Shown here: positions 50,720-60,666 of the stretch, one piece after another
Numbering within the stretch: position 1 is the first letter of the stretch
How the letters are laid out: the number at the start of each line of letters is the position of its first letter
NCBI GenBank assembly: GCA_964627455.1
Contig: CAZVKC010000031.1
Span: 1 to 64,000, forward strand
Length of the DNA stretch: 64,000 bases
Reading direction: 5' to 3'
Source of the DNA: F-183 sp964627455
Lineage (GTDB): Bacteria > Acidobacteriota > Terriglobia > Bryobacterales > Bryobacteraceae
Notes under the pieces: generated by a model
Seen by the model: the letters and a program-made list of their open reading frames with translations, nothing else
The model's database searches: none
Told to the model about the DNA's origin: nothing
Position numbers and translations under genes: made by a program

Positions 50720-53666
50720 ATGCGCTCGCTTCTTCTGCCCCTCCTGACAACCATCCTCACCGCCCAGCAATTGGATCCGCGCCTGTGGCAGGATCTACGC
50801 TGGCGCTGCATCGGCCCCTTCCGTGCCGGGCGCACCGTGGGTGCAGTCGGAGTCCCGCAGCAACCGGGGACTTTCTACATCGGCGTCAATAACGGCGGGG
50901 TCTGGAAGACCAACGACTACGGCCGGACATGGAAACCGATCTTCGACGATCAGCCGACCGGATCCATCGGAGACATCGCCGTCGCGCCTTCAAATCCCAA
51001 CATCATTTATGCGGGATCCGGCGAAGGCCTACAGCGGCCCGATCTCTCGACCGGCGACGGCATCTACAAATCCACTGACGGCGGCCGCACGTGGAAAAAC
51101 ATGGGTCTGCGCGACGCACAGCAAATCGGATCCCTCGCCGTCGACCCTAACGATCCGAATCGCGTCTACGTCGCGGCCCTCGGCCATCCTTATGGAGCCA
51201 ACACCGAGCGCGGAGTCTATCGTTCGACCAACGGCGGCGAAACGTGGGAGCGCGTTTTATATAAGGATGAGGACACCGGAGCCATCCAGGTCGAGATCGA
51301 TCCGTCGAATCCGCGTGTGATCTACGCGGATCTCTGGGCCGCGCGCCAAGGTCCGTGGGAAAACGGCGCATGGCAGGGCCCCGAGAGTGGACTCTACAAA
51401 TCCACCGACGGCGGCACGACGTGGCGCAAACTCACCAAGGGGCTCCCCACTTTCGAGCAAGGTCTCGGCCGTATTGGCTTTGGAATCGCGCGTTCGAACT
51501 CCAACATCATCTACGCGACCGTCGATGCGAATCCCGCCCAGGCCGGCATTTATCGCAGCGACGACGCCGGTGAAAGCTGGGCCCGCGTCAGCAGCGACGC
51601 ACGCACGTGGGGCCGTGGATCCGACTTCGCCGAAATCCGCGCGCATACAAAGAACCCCGAAATTGTTTACGTCGCCAACACCGCGTCGTATGTTTCAACC
51701 GACGGCGGCAAGACCTTCAAAGCCTTCAAAGGTGCGCCCGGAGGCGACGACTACCATCGCATTTGGATCCACCCCGACCAGCCGGACGTGATGCTCATCG
51801 CCTCCGATCAGGGCGCGACCATCACAGTCAACGGCGGCGAAACGTGGAGCTCCTGGTACAACCAGGCGACCGCGCAGTTCTATCACGTCATCACCGACAA
51901 TCAGTTTCCGTATTGGGTTTACGGAGGCCAGCAGGAATCCGGCTCCGCGGGCGTCGCGAGCCGCGGCGACTACGGCGCCGTGACGTGGCACGACTGGCAG
52001 ACCGTCGGCGTCGAAGAGTACGGCTATGTAGCGCCGGATCCGCTCGACCCCAACATCATTTATGGAGGCAAGGTCACACGCTTCGATCGCCGCACGGGAC
52101 AAGTGCAGAACGTGGCGCCCGAAGCGCTGCGCAGCGGCAAGTACCGATTCATCCGCACGGCGCCGGTGCTCTTCTCGCCGGTCGACAAGAAGACCCTCTA
52201 CTTTGCGGGCAACGTGTTGTTCAAGACTTTGAACGGCGGCCAGAGTTGGGATGTCATCAGCCCCGACCTCAGCCGCGAGAAGAATGAAGTCCCCGAAAGC
52301 GTCGGCGTCTATCGTACGCCCGACATGCAGAACATGGCGCGCCGCGGCGTGATCTACGCAGTCGCGCCGTCACATCAGGACCTCAACACCATCTGGGCCG
52401 GAACGGACGATGGACTCATCCACCTCACGCGCGATGGCGGCAGGAACTGGAAGAACATCACGCCGCCCGATCTGAAGTCGTGGAACAAAGTCTCGCAACT
52501 CGACGCCTCTCACTTCGACAACAACACCGTCTACGCTGCGATCAACAAGCTGCGCCTGAGCGATCTTCGGCCCTACATCTATCGCACGCACGACGGCGGG
52601 CTCACATGGAAACTCATCGTCAACGGCATCCCCGCGAACGAGACCGTGAACACCGTGCGCGAGGATCCCAAGCGCAAAGGCCTGCTGTATGCGGGTACGG
52701 AACGGGCCGTTTATTTCTCCATCGACGACGGCGACAACTGGCATTCGCTGCGCACCAACATGCCGGCGACCTCCATCCGCGATCTCGTGATTCACGAAGA
52801 CGACGTCGTGGTCGGCACGCATGGCCGCTCCTTCTGGATCCTCGACGACATCTCGCACCTGCGTCAGATCAGCGATCGCACGTCCACATCCGCGAGCGTG
52901 CTTTTCAAGCCGCAGCAGGCGTGGCGCGTCCGCCGCTCGCAGAACACCGATACGCCGATTCCGCCTGAGGAGCCGATGGGCCAGAATCCCCCGGAAGGCG
53001 CCGCCATCAACTACTGGCTCAAGGCGGACGCGAAGTACGTCGTGCTCGAGGTCTTCGACAAATCCAATCAACTCGTGCGCGCCTACACCAGCGCCGACAA
53101 GCCGGACGCCATCAACGAAGATACGCTGCCGTATCCGTCGTACTGGTTCCGCAAGCATCGCGCGTTGAGCGCCAAGGCGGGCATGCACCGCTGGAACTGG
53201 GACCTCCGCTATGGCCTGCCCGAAGGCTTCTCGAAGTCGTACCCGATGACCGCAATTCTCGGCGACACGCCACCCACACCCGAAGGTCCGCTGGCTGCCG
53301 CGGGAGAGTACACCGTGCGACTCACCGTCGACGGCGCATCGCAAACGCAGCCGCTGACNNNNNNNNNNNNNNNNNNNNNNNNNNNNNNNNNNNNNNNNNN
53401 NNNNNNNNNNNNNNNNNNNNNNNNNNNNNNNNNNNNNNNNNNNNNNNNNNNNNNNNNNCTATGGCTCCGTCGCCAACGATCTACTGAACATCATGAGTAC
53501 GGCGGACGAAGCCGACGCCATGCCGACCACACAACTGATCGCAGCCTCCGCACAACTGCAGAAAACGCTGAGCGACCTCGATGCGCGCTGGTCACAACTG
53601 CGCGCCGGCGAACTCGCAGCCTTGAACGCAAAACTCAAAGCTGCCGGACTCGCTGAAATCATTTGA
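50720..53666 (+). CDS. VPS10/sortilin-type beta-propeller protein, interrupted by an assembly gap
   Basis: A signal peptide (MRSLLLPLLTTILTAQQ) precedes many Asp-box/BNR repeats of the type S/T-x-DGG-x-TW (KSTDGGRTW, RSTNGGETW, KSTDGGTTW, RTHDGGLTW), the large VPS10-like propeller. Before the gap it reads to TVDGASQTQPL. After 53458 the original frame is wrong, and the real one (YGSVANDLLNIMSTADEAD and on to AAGLAEII) reaches a TGA at 53664-53666. The gap length therefore is not 100 nt modulo 3. These proteins are common in Acidobacteria and Bacteroidetes; some are predicted hydrolases of glycans, but no active site is assigned. Confidence 0.85.
53359..53458. other. Assembly gap (100 N)
   Basis: Exactly 100 N inside the VPS10-type gene. 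The reading frame changes across it, so the true length differs from 100. Confidence 0.98.
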
Positions 53667-54741
53667 GAACCAGCGGAGCGTTTGCTTCCTGTTTGAGCGT
53701 CTTCACCTTAGCGGCGGCGGCGCCTGCATCAGCCAGGCGTCCCGCACGACGATACGCCGTGGTCAGTTGGAACCACACCGCGGACTCCTGCGGGTTCAAC
53801 TTTGAAGCCCGTTCTAACAACGGAATGGCGGACGCAGCCTTGTCCTGTTTCACAAGCGCTTTGCCGAGATAATACAGGGCGCCCCACGAATCCGGGCGTT
53901 TCTTGCGAACCTGCTCGAGCAGTGCGACGCCTTCCGGGGTCTCGCTGAGCAACGCGCCCAGATAATACGCGGCTTCCGTATCTTGCGGTGACTGCCGTAG
54001 CGCGGCGCGCAATGTCTCCACGGCATCATCTTCCTTGCGTAAACTCACGTACGTCTTGCCGAGTTCGAGCAAGACGCCGGGAGTCCGCGGATCCGCGGCT
54101 TTGAGACTCTTTTCGGCGTCTTCAAAAAAGCCTGTCTCGAAGTACGCCTTGCCTGCCAGGTAGTTCGCGGCGCCCGGCTCCAACGTTCGCACCAACTGGT
54201 CGAACGCCTGCGCCGCTCCGTCGCGATTCTTCTGCTTCAGCGAGCCTACGGCCAGCAGATACAGCACGCCCGAACTCGCCGGATTCTCGCGATGCAGCGC
54301 CTCGATTTCCGGCATCGCAGCTGCAACATCGCCGCTGAACAACCGCGCCGTCGCCAGCAACTCTCGCACCTGCGGACTCGGCTTACCCATCGCCGCGATG
54401 CGTTCAAACAAAGGCCGCGCCGCTGTATACTGATCCAGCTTCAGATGCGCGAGGCCCAGATTCAGCAGCAACCCCGGTTCTTTGGGAGCCAGTTTCAACG
54501 CCCTTGAATAGACAGCCACCGCATCCGCCGGACGATCCTGCCGCGAATACACCACGCCCAGATTGCCGAGTGCGCCGATGTGGTTCGGCTGCGTGGCCAG
54601 CACGTCACGAAACGACTTCTCTGCACCGTCGAGGTCGCCACGGGAAAGCTGCTGCACGCCGCGTTCAAAAACCGAAGCGGCGTTCCCCTGCGCGAAGCAG
54701 AGGAACGCCGCCGTCAATCCAATTACGAACACCAACCGCAT
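53659..54741 (-). CDS. Exported tetratricopeptide repeat protein
   Basis: 360 residues from the ATG at 54741, whose A is shared with the TGA of the TonB-dependent receptor (TGATG). A signal peptide (MRLVFVIGLTAAFLCFAQG) is followed by about nine TPR units, e.g. FERGVQQLSRGDLDGAEKSF and PNHIGALGNLGVVYSRQ. TPR proteins coupled to Oar-type receptors are frequent in Acidobacteria and are likely periplasmic partners. Its 3' end overlaps the convergent VPS10 gene by 8 nt. Confidence 0.85.
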   Translation of the reverse strand: MRLVFVIGLTAAFLCFAQGNAASVFERGVQQLSRGDLDGAEKSFRDVLATQPNHIGALGNLGVVYSRQDRPADAVAVYSRALKLAPKEPGLLLNLGLAHLKLDQYTAARPLFERIAAMGKPSPQVRELLATARLFSGDVAAAMPEIEALHRENPASSGVLYLLAVGSLKQKNRDGAAQAFDQLVRTLEPGAANYLAGKAYFETGFFEDAEKSLKAADPRTPGVLLELGKTYVSLRKEDDAVETLRAALRQSPQDTEAAYYLGALLSETPEGVALLEQVRKKRPDSWGALYYLGKALVKQDKAASAIPLLERASKLNPQESAVWFQLTTAYRRAGRLADAGAAAAKVKTLKQEANAPLVLK

Positions 54742-57700
54742 CAGAACAGCAGTTTCACACCAAGCTGCAACGACCGCGGATCGCGCGTCGAATTCACTTG
54801 TCCCAGCGTTCCGCGAGTCGATGCCGTCACCGTGGAATTCGGATTCGGCAGGCTCAATCCGGTATTGATGCCCGACCATTGCGTATGGTTGAACGTATTG
54901 AACGTCTCGAACCGCAACTGCAGATTCACCCGCTCGGTGATCTTCGTGTTCTTGAGGAACGAGATGTCCCAGTTATTGATGCCAGGGGAACGCAGGTTGT
55001 TGCGGCCCAGATTGCCGAGCGACCCGTCGGCCGGGCGTCCGAACGCGAACACGTTGAAGTAATCGAGTTCGCTCTTATTGCCCGGATAGACGTCGCCGCT
55101 GAGGTAATTTGCGCGCACGCCGCCGCCGAGCGTGCCAGGGTTGCCGTTCGACGTAATGGTCAGCGGCTGTCCGCTCCAGAACCGCGCGATGCCGTTCACC
55201 TGCCAACCGTTCACGATGCGCCCGAAAGCGGCATTGCTGCTGAACTTCGGCAGGTCGTACACAAAGTCGATCGTAACGGTGTGCGTGCGATCAAAGCTCG
55301 CCGGTCCGTATTCGCGGCCGCGGTCGAGGTAGTAGCCGATCGCCGTCGTATCGGTGTCGACTTCGTTCATCGCTCGCGCCCAGGTGTAGTTGAAGTTGCC
55401 CGTGAAAGCCTTCGCGAAACGCCGGCTGACGCGAGTCTGCAAAGCGTGATAGTTGGAAATTGAACCGAACTCGGTCCAGTTCACCGTCGTGTATCCGCGA
55501 TACGGACGCAACGCGTTCTGCGTGCCATTCACCGCGGTCAGCACGCCCGGCAGGAGCGTCGTACCCAAAGGCAACTGGCCGAGGTCGCGCCGGTACTGCA
55601 GGTAACGTCCGCCATTGCCGACATACGATGCATCGAGAGAGGTCTTCGCGCCCAGCTGCTGCTGGACGCCGAAGGACCACGAATAGACCGTCGGAATCTG
55701 CCCCTTCGAATCGATACCGACAACAGACACCGGCGTGCGCACTCCGCCCGCAAGCAGATCCGTGCGAAGCGAATCGACTTGCCCAGAGAAGACAGTCGGC
55801 GTGAACGTCAGCGGCGGATTACCGAGACCATCGAAGTTGTTCGCATTTTGGCGGATGCGTTCGTAGAAGATGCCGACGCCGCCGCGAATGGCGGTCTTGC
55901 CGTTGCCGAACGGATCATACGAGAAGCCAACGCGCGGACCCCAATTGTTCTTGCGATGATCCACGCCGCCCAGCGGCAGGTTGCCCTTGCCTTCTTCGAT
56001 CATGCCGTTGAACGGATCGCCGCCGATGATCGAACCGTTGCGTAAACCGGGTCGGATATCGATGACAGCTGCCTTCGCCGGATCAAACGCTCGCGGGTCG
56101 AAGTAGTTCTGCAGGTACTTGCCGTACGTGTAAGTCGGACCCATGTAAGCCCAGCGAACACCGAGTTCGAGGGTCAACTTTTTATTGACGCGCCAACTGT
56201 CCTGCACGAAGCTTTCGAGCCCGTAAAAGCGGAACGTCCCATAGAAGCGCCCGTTCGTCTGACTCACGCTCGTGTAATTACCCAGGAGCATATTGGCGAA
56301 CGTATTGCCGGTCGACCGCGTGTTTTCGGTGTTGTCGCCGAAGTTGAAGTTCATCACGTCGGTCCAGCTCGGCTGCTGTCCGTTGAGGTTCATATTGAAG
56401 AACCCGCCGAACTTGATCGTGTGCGAACCGCGAACCATTGTCACGTTATCGGTCCAGGCGAACTGCTTCGCCTCGCTCAGCCAGCCAGCTGGAAAGCCCG
56501 TGTAGTTGCAGCTTGCGACACCACAGTTGAAGCGCGGAAAGCGGTTGCGTAAGTTCGACTGCGGATAGAACTCCTGGAAGTTGAAGCCAAGCTTCTCACG
56601 GTCGTACTTCGCCGGATCCGCGACGCTCTCGTTCACGTCCACCAACTGCGTGAGCCGGTTGTAGCCGAAGATGAATTCGTTAGTAGTCGTCGGCGAAATC
56701 ACGCTGACCAGGTTGTACGACCAGCTGGAGCCAGGCTTGCGGCGGAACTGCGGAAACACCGGATACGGCGTCGAAGCGAAGATGCCGAGTCCCTGTGCTT
56801 CGTGGTTCGCGTCGTCTGCCCAGCGGAAAAAGAAGTTGTTCTTCGCATTGAGCGCGTAGTCTACGCGCAGAACCTTTCCTTCCTTGTTGAACTGATACGA
56901 ATCCTGGAAGAAGGTGCGCAGCGATTCCGGAACGTTCGGCGTCGGGACAGCGCCTGCGTACGGAGCGGCTTTTAGAATATTCAGGAAGCCCTGCGCATTG
57001 CGCGACCATTCGCTAACCGGGATGCGGTTGTTGAGGTACGGATCACCGCCGATGATGCGCCCATTTGCCTCGCGCACGAGCGTGCCGGGACGGAACACCT
57101 GTCCAACGCGGAAGCCGGTGTTCGCGCCGCCCGTCGTCAGCAGCGGCTGATCACGATACAAGCGCGACAGGTCGCCGGTGAAGAGATCGGGATGCGGCAG
57201 GTCCACGAACGATCCGCCGTTGGGGCGCGTCGCTAGCGTCTTCTCATAGTTGAAGAAGAAGAACAGCTTGGGATTTGCCTTGGTCGAGAACTTGGGAATC
57301 CACAGTGGTCCGCCGATGTTGCCGCCGAATTGATTGAAGCGCAGCTTCTGCGTCGTACCCGTGCGATCGAATGGCTGGCGGGCGTCGAGAGCGTTGTTGC
57401 GCGCGAACTCATACAGCACGCCATGAAAATCCTTGGTGCCGGACTTGGTGTTCACGGCGATCATGACGCCCGGGTTGCGGCCGTACTCGGCATTGAACAC
57501 CGAGGTCTGTACTTTGAACTCACCGACAGCGTCGAGCGAGATTTGCGTGTACTGGCCGTCGTTCGCGCCCACGTCGGTATTGATCGTGCCGTCAAGAAAC
57601 ACGTTGTTGTTCGAACCACGAAGGCCGTTGATATTGAACGCGTCCGTGTTGTTAAAGGCGAGGCGGAAGTCCGAACGGTCGTTGGAAACGACGCCGGGCA

Positions 57701-58175
57701 ACGTGCGCATCAGCGACTGAAAGTCGCGGCCGTTCAACGAAAGCTGCGTCACCTGTCGTGAGTCAATCGTGAAGCTCTTGTTCGAGGTCGTGGTCTCCAC
57801 GGTCGGAACCGTCGCTTCCACGGTGACCGATTCCGAAGTCTGGCCGACCTGCAGATTGATCGCGCCGAGATTCAGCGTCTGATTCTGGTCGAGGCGGACG
57901 TCGGTGCGTTCGAGCGACTTGAATCCGGAAGCTTCGATTTTGAGTGTGTAATAGCCAGGCTGAATATTGATGAGCTGAAAGAGGCCGGTATTGTTGGTCG
58001 TTGTTTCGCGAACTGTGAGGTTCTTGTCGCGATCGATTGCCGTGACTTTTGCGCTCGGGACGCTGGACCCTGTCGAATCCAGGACCGTTCCCTGAATCGT
58101 ACTTGTTTGCGCGAACAGCGTCGCGGAAGCAAGCAGGAGCGCAGCACAATAGCGAGAGTATTTGCTGTTTTGCAT
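54741..58175 (-). CDS. Oar-type TonB-dependent receptor with N-terminal regulatory-like domain
   Basis: 1144 residues from the ATG at 58175, 6 nt after GGGG; an ATG at 58187 would add four. After the signal peptide comes a carboxypeptidase-regulatory-like beta-sandwich (TIQGTVLDSTGSSVPSAKV, about 28-115), then a plug domain (LNGRDFQSLMRTLPGV, INGLRGSNNNVFLDG) and a large outer-membrane barrel ending LGVKLLF, with a terminal aromatic as sorting signal. No FecA-type signalling domain is seen. A member of the large acidobacterial Oar family; ligand unknown, often suspected to be carbohydrate. Confidence 0.93.
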   Translation of the reverse strand: MQNSKYSRYCAALLLASATLFAQTSTIQGTVLDSTGSSVPSAKVTAIDRDKNLTVRETTTNNTGLFQLINIQPGYYTLKIEASGFKSLERTDVRLDQNQTLNLGAINLQVGQTSESVTVEATVPTVETTTSNKSFTIDSRQVTQLSLNGRDFQSLMRTLPGVVSNDRSDFRLAFNNTDAFNINGLRGSNNNVFLDGTINTDVGANDGQYTQISLDAVGEFKVQTSVFNAEYGRNPGVMIAVNTKSGTKDFHGVLYEFARNNALDARQPFDRTGTTQKLRFNQFGGNIGGPLWIPKFSTKANPKLFFFFNYEKTLATRPNGGSFVDLPHPDLFTGDLSRLYRDQPLLTTGGANTGFRVGQVFRPGTLVREANGRIIGGDPYLNNRIPVSEWSRNAQGFLNILKAAPYAGAVPTPNVPESLRTFFQDSYQFNKEGKVLRVDYALNAKNNFFFRWADDANHEAQGLGIFASTPYPVFPQFRRKPGSSWSYNLVSVISPTTTNEFIFGYNRLTQLVDVNESVADPAKYDREKLGFNFQEFYPQSNLRNRFPRFNCGVASCNYTGFPAGWLSEAKQFAWTDNVTMVRGSHTIKFGGFFNMNLNGQQPSWTDVMNFNFGDNTENTRSTGNTFANMLLGNYTSVSQTNGRFYGTFRFYGLESFVQDSWRVNKKLTLELGVRWAYMGPTYTYGKYLQNYFDPRAFDPAKAAVIDIRPGLRNGSIIGGDPFNGMIEEGKGNLPLGGVDHRKNNWGPRVGFSYDPFGNGKTAIRGGVGIFYERIRQNANNFDGLGNPPLTFTPTVFSGQVDSLRTDLLAGGVRTPVSVVGIDSKGQIPTVYSWSFGVQQQLGAKTSLDASYVGNGGRYLQYRRDLGQLPLGTTLLPGVLTAVNGTQNALRPYRGYTTVNWTEFGSISNYHALQTRVSRRFAKAFTGNFNYTWARAMNEVDTDTTAIGYYLDRGREYGPASFDRTHTVTIDFVYDLPKFSSNAAFGRIVNGWQVNGIARFWSGQPLTITSNGNPGTLGGGVRANYLSGDVYPGNKSELDYFNVFAFGRPADGSLGNLGRNNLRSPGINNWDISFLKNTKITERVNLQLRFETFNTFNHTQWSGINTGLSLPNPNSTVTASTRGTLGQVNSTRDPRSLQLGVKLLF

Positions 58176-58203
58176 AGTGGACCCCATTGGGGGAATGTTC
58201 GCC

Positions 58204-58209
58204 AGTATA
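58204..58209 (-). promoter_or_regulatory. Candidate -10 box of the TonB receptor
   Basis: TATACT on the minus strand (58209-58204), about 29 nt before the chosen ATG, in the 71-nt divergent gap to recO. No convincing -35. Confidence 0.3.
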
Positions 58210-58246
58210 CAGGAAAGTGCGTTAGCCTGAGGGGGCTTCAGAAGCC

Positions 58247-58885
58247 GTGGGAATCCAGGTCAGCGAAAGTCTCATTCTCCGAACGTATCCGCTCAAAGAG
58301 TCGGATCTGATCGTGAGCTTTCTTACGCGCGATCAGGGGAAGATGCGCGGTGTCGCAAATCGCGCCCGGCGCTTGAAGTCAGGCTTCGGCGCCGGACTCG
58401 AGCGACTCTCGCACGCCACGCTTTCTTACTATCAGAAAGAGAACCGCGACCTCGTGCGGATCGACGGCTCAGAACTGATCCGCGCGCACTTCTCGTCGAA
58501 GAGCTACGATCAGACGGTCGCGCTCGACTTCATAGCCGAAGTCTCTGAACTGCTGCTGCCCGCGATGGAAGTCAACGAGAGGTTCTTCCGGCTGCTATTG
58601 GCAGTGATTGAGGACATAGACTCTTCGTCTCCGCAAACCATGTGGAAAGGGCTGACATACTTCACGCTGTGGGCAGTCCGGCTGCAGGGCTTTCTGCCGT
58701 ACATCCACGTGAGCGAGCAGTCGCGCGAGTTGGGACTGCAGATGGTCGCCACTCCAGTCGGCCAGATGCCGTCCGAAGGCTGGACCAAAGCGACCGCCTC
58801 AGACCTGCGGCGGGCGCTCATCGGCCTCATCGAAGAGCACACCGAACGGCGATTGATCACTTCGCAGTATCTGGAAGCGCTCTGA
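58247..58885 (+). CDS. recO: DNA repair protein RecO
   Basis: 212 residues; GTG start. OB-fold N-terminal domain (SESLILRTYPLKESDLIVSFLT, GKMRGVANRARRLKS) and the helical C-terminal domain with LLAVIEDIDSS. The zinc-binding Cys motif found in many RecO proteins is absent, as in the E. coli form. Loads RecA with RecR in the RecF pathway. Its 3' end overlaps the convergent TPR gene by 29 nt. Confidence 0.88.
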   Translation: MGIQVSESLILRTYPLKESDLIVSFLTRDQGKMRGVANRARRLKSGFGAGLERLSHATLSYYQKENRDLVRIDGSELIRAHFSSKSYDQTVALDFIAEVSELLLPAMEVNERFFRLLLAVIEDIDSSSPQTMWKGLTYFTLWAVRLQGFLPYIHVSEQSRELGLQMVATPVGQMPSEGWTKATASDLRRALIGLIEEHTERRLITSQYLEAL

Positions 58886-59507
58886 GCCGCTCGGCGAATT
58901 CGCGATGTTCCTTTTCGCCTGTGGTCAGATACGCTTTGGCGAACTTGCGCACCGAACTCCAGTTGCCGCGTTGAAACTCGATGTGCGCGGCAGCGAGCAA
59001 CGCTTGCGGCGACTCAGCGCCCGCGGCGGCAAACGCGGTGACGGTTTCGTCCGTCAACACTCCCTGCGCAAACAGGCTCGCACCGAGCACGTGTTTGAGG
59101 CGCAGGTTTTTCGGATCATGCGCCAACGCCCTGCGCGCAATCGATTCGGCTTTCGCGGCGTTGCCTAACTGGATTTCGAGAATGCCCCAATTCGCTGAAG
59201 CACGCGAGAACGACTCATCGGCTTTGAGCGCCTTTTCGAAATGTTTCACGGCGCTCTTCCAGTTCTTGTACTTGACGTCCCAGAGAGCTTGCTCGAGTTC
59301 CCGCGCGGCCTTGCCATTCGGATCCGCACGCAGACTCTTGACGGAAACCGTACCCGGCGCAACGCGCGGCAACATCGGACTGGTAGCGCCGAACTGCGCC
59401 GGTTGACTGGGAGCACAACCACGGTCCTCGGCGCGCATGACGCACGGTCCGGGCGCAACCTGCGCATGGAGAGAAGAAGCGAGCAAAAACACGACGGACA
59501 ACGACAC
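58857..59507 (-). CDS. Exported TPR-repeat protein
   Basis: 216 residues; GTG start at 59507, 5 nt after AGGAGG. Signal peptide (LSVVFLLASSLHAQ), a short Cys-containing linker (PGPCVMRAEDRGCAP), then three to four TPR units (WKSAVKHFEKALKADESFSRASA, ESIARRALAHDPKNLRLK). Probably periplasmic scaffold; no partner apparent. Confidence 0.75.
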   Translation of the reverse strand: MSLSVVFLLASSLHAQVAPGPCVMRAEDRGCAPSQPAQFGATSPMLPRVAPGTVSVKSLRADPNGKAARELEQALWDVKYKNWKSAVKHFEKALKADESFSRASANWGILEIQLGNAAKAESIARRALAHDPKNLRLKHVLGASLFAQGVLTDETVTAFAAAGAESPQALLAAAHIEFQRGNWSSVRKFAKAYLTTGEKEHREFAERLRALPDTAK

Positions 59508-59772
59508 GAAATCCTCCTGTCGGGATGGTGATGGATTTCTCTGTCAGGGAGATGAAAACGGTGCGAAGAAACCGAACGGGGGAACGGCGAAAGAGTCTTG
59601 CGATGACTCAATCCCAGCGTACGCTGAAACGCACTCGCGATCCAATCGAAAGAATCGATAGACCCCATTGGATGGCGAGCGGCGCTTCACATGAGCGGCG
59701 CCGGGCATGAGAGAATAAGGTTTACCCCAAAACAGCTTCATTCGCCACCGGGAGCCCACTCGCAACAACCTC
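59508..59772. other. 265-nt intergenic region before glyQ
   Basis: Non-coding on both strands as far as I can see. It contains a direct repeat of GAGCGGCGC about 20 nt apart (near 59678-59702) and a TAAGGT that could be a weak -10 box near 59713. I see no T-box specifier/antiterminator structure and no terminator. Confidence 0.4.
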
Positions 59773-60663
59773 ATGGACTCGTTTCAACAAACCCTCTTCA
59801 AGCTGAAAAACTATTGGGCCGAACGCGGCGCCATCATTCAAGAGCCTTATGACGTGGAAGTCGGCGCGGGCACCATGTGCCCGGAGACGTTCCTGCGAGT
59901 CCTCGGTCCCAAGCCGTATCGCGTAGCGTACGTGCAGCCGAGCCGCCGTCCCGCTGACGGACGTTACGGAGAGAATCCGAACCGTTTGTACAAGCACCAG
60001 CAATTGCAGGTGATCCTCAAGCCCGCGCCCGAGGACGTTTTGGAACAGTACCTCGGCAGCCTCGAAGCCATCGGCATCGATCTCACCAAACACGACATCA
60101 AGTTCGAAGAAGACAACTGGGAATCGCCGACTCTCGGCGCCTGGGGCATCGGCTGGCAGGTCATGCTCGACGGCATGGAGATCACGCAGTTCACCTACTT
60201 CCAGCAGTGCGGCGGAGTCGATCTCGACCTCGTGCCCGCGGAAATCACTTACGGGCTCGAACGTCTCACAGCGTTCCTGCAGGGCGTCGAAAGCGTGTAC
60301 GACATCGAGTGGGCGCCGGGCGTGAAGTACAGCGACGTGCGCTTCGCCGACGAACAGCAGTTTTCGGTTTACAACTTCGAGATGGCAGATGTGGATCGAT
60401 TGTGGCAGCTCTTCGGCATTCACGAAGCAGAGTGCCAGCGATTGATCGACGCGTACGAGTCGTACCCCGATAAGTCGCGCTTCCCCGTGCTGCCGACCTA
60501 CGACCAGGTATTGAAGTGTTCGAACCTCTTCAACCTGCTCGATGCGCGCGGCGCAATCAGCGTCACCGAGCGCGTCGGCGTGATCGGACGCGTGCGCAAA
60601 TTAGCTGTGGGAGTCGCGAACCTGTGGGTCGCGCAGCAGAACCTTGAAAAGGAGGCTGCGTAA
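59773..60663 (+). CDS. glyQ: Glycine--tRNA ligase alpha subunit
   Basis: 296 residues. YWAERGAIIQEPYDVEVGAG, the ETFLRVLGPKPYRVAYVQPS motif 2 region and FTYFQQCGG are the signature of the alpha chain of the alpha2-beta2 bacterial GlyRS. 3 nt before glyS. No Shine-Dalgarno sequence at the usual distance. Confidence 0.96.
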   Translation: MDSFQQTLFKLKNYWAERGAIIQEPYDVEVGAGTMCPETFLRVLGPKPYRVAYVQPSRRPADGRYGENPNRLYKHQQLQVILKPAPEDVLEQYLGSLEAIGIDLTKHDIKFEEDNWESPTLGAWGIGWQVMLDGMEITQFTYFQQCGGVDLDLVPAEITYGLERLTAFLQGVESVYDIEWAPGVKYSDVRFADEQQFSVYNFEMADVDRLWQLFGIHEAECQRLIDAYESYPDKSRFPVLPTYDQVLKCSNLFNLLDARGAISVTERVGVIGRVRKLAVGVANLWVAQQNLEKEAA

Positions 60664-60666
60664 GCG

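Noticed and set aside
59508..59772. T-box riboswitch before glyQS
   Set aside because: Glycyl-tRNA synthetase genes in Gram-positives have one, so I looked; no T-box consensus, antiterminator or terminator hairpin is visible.
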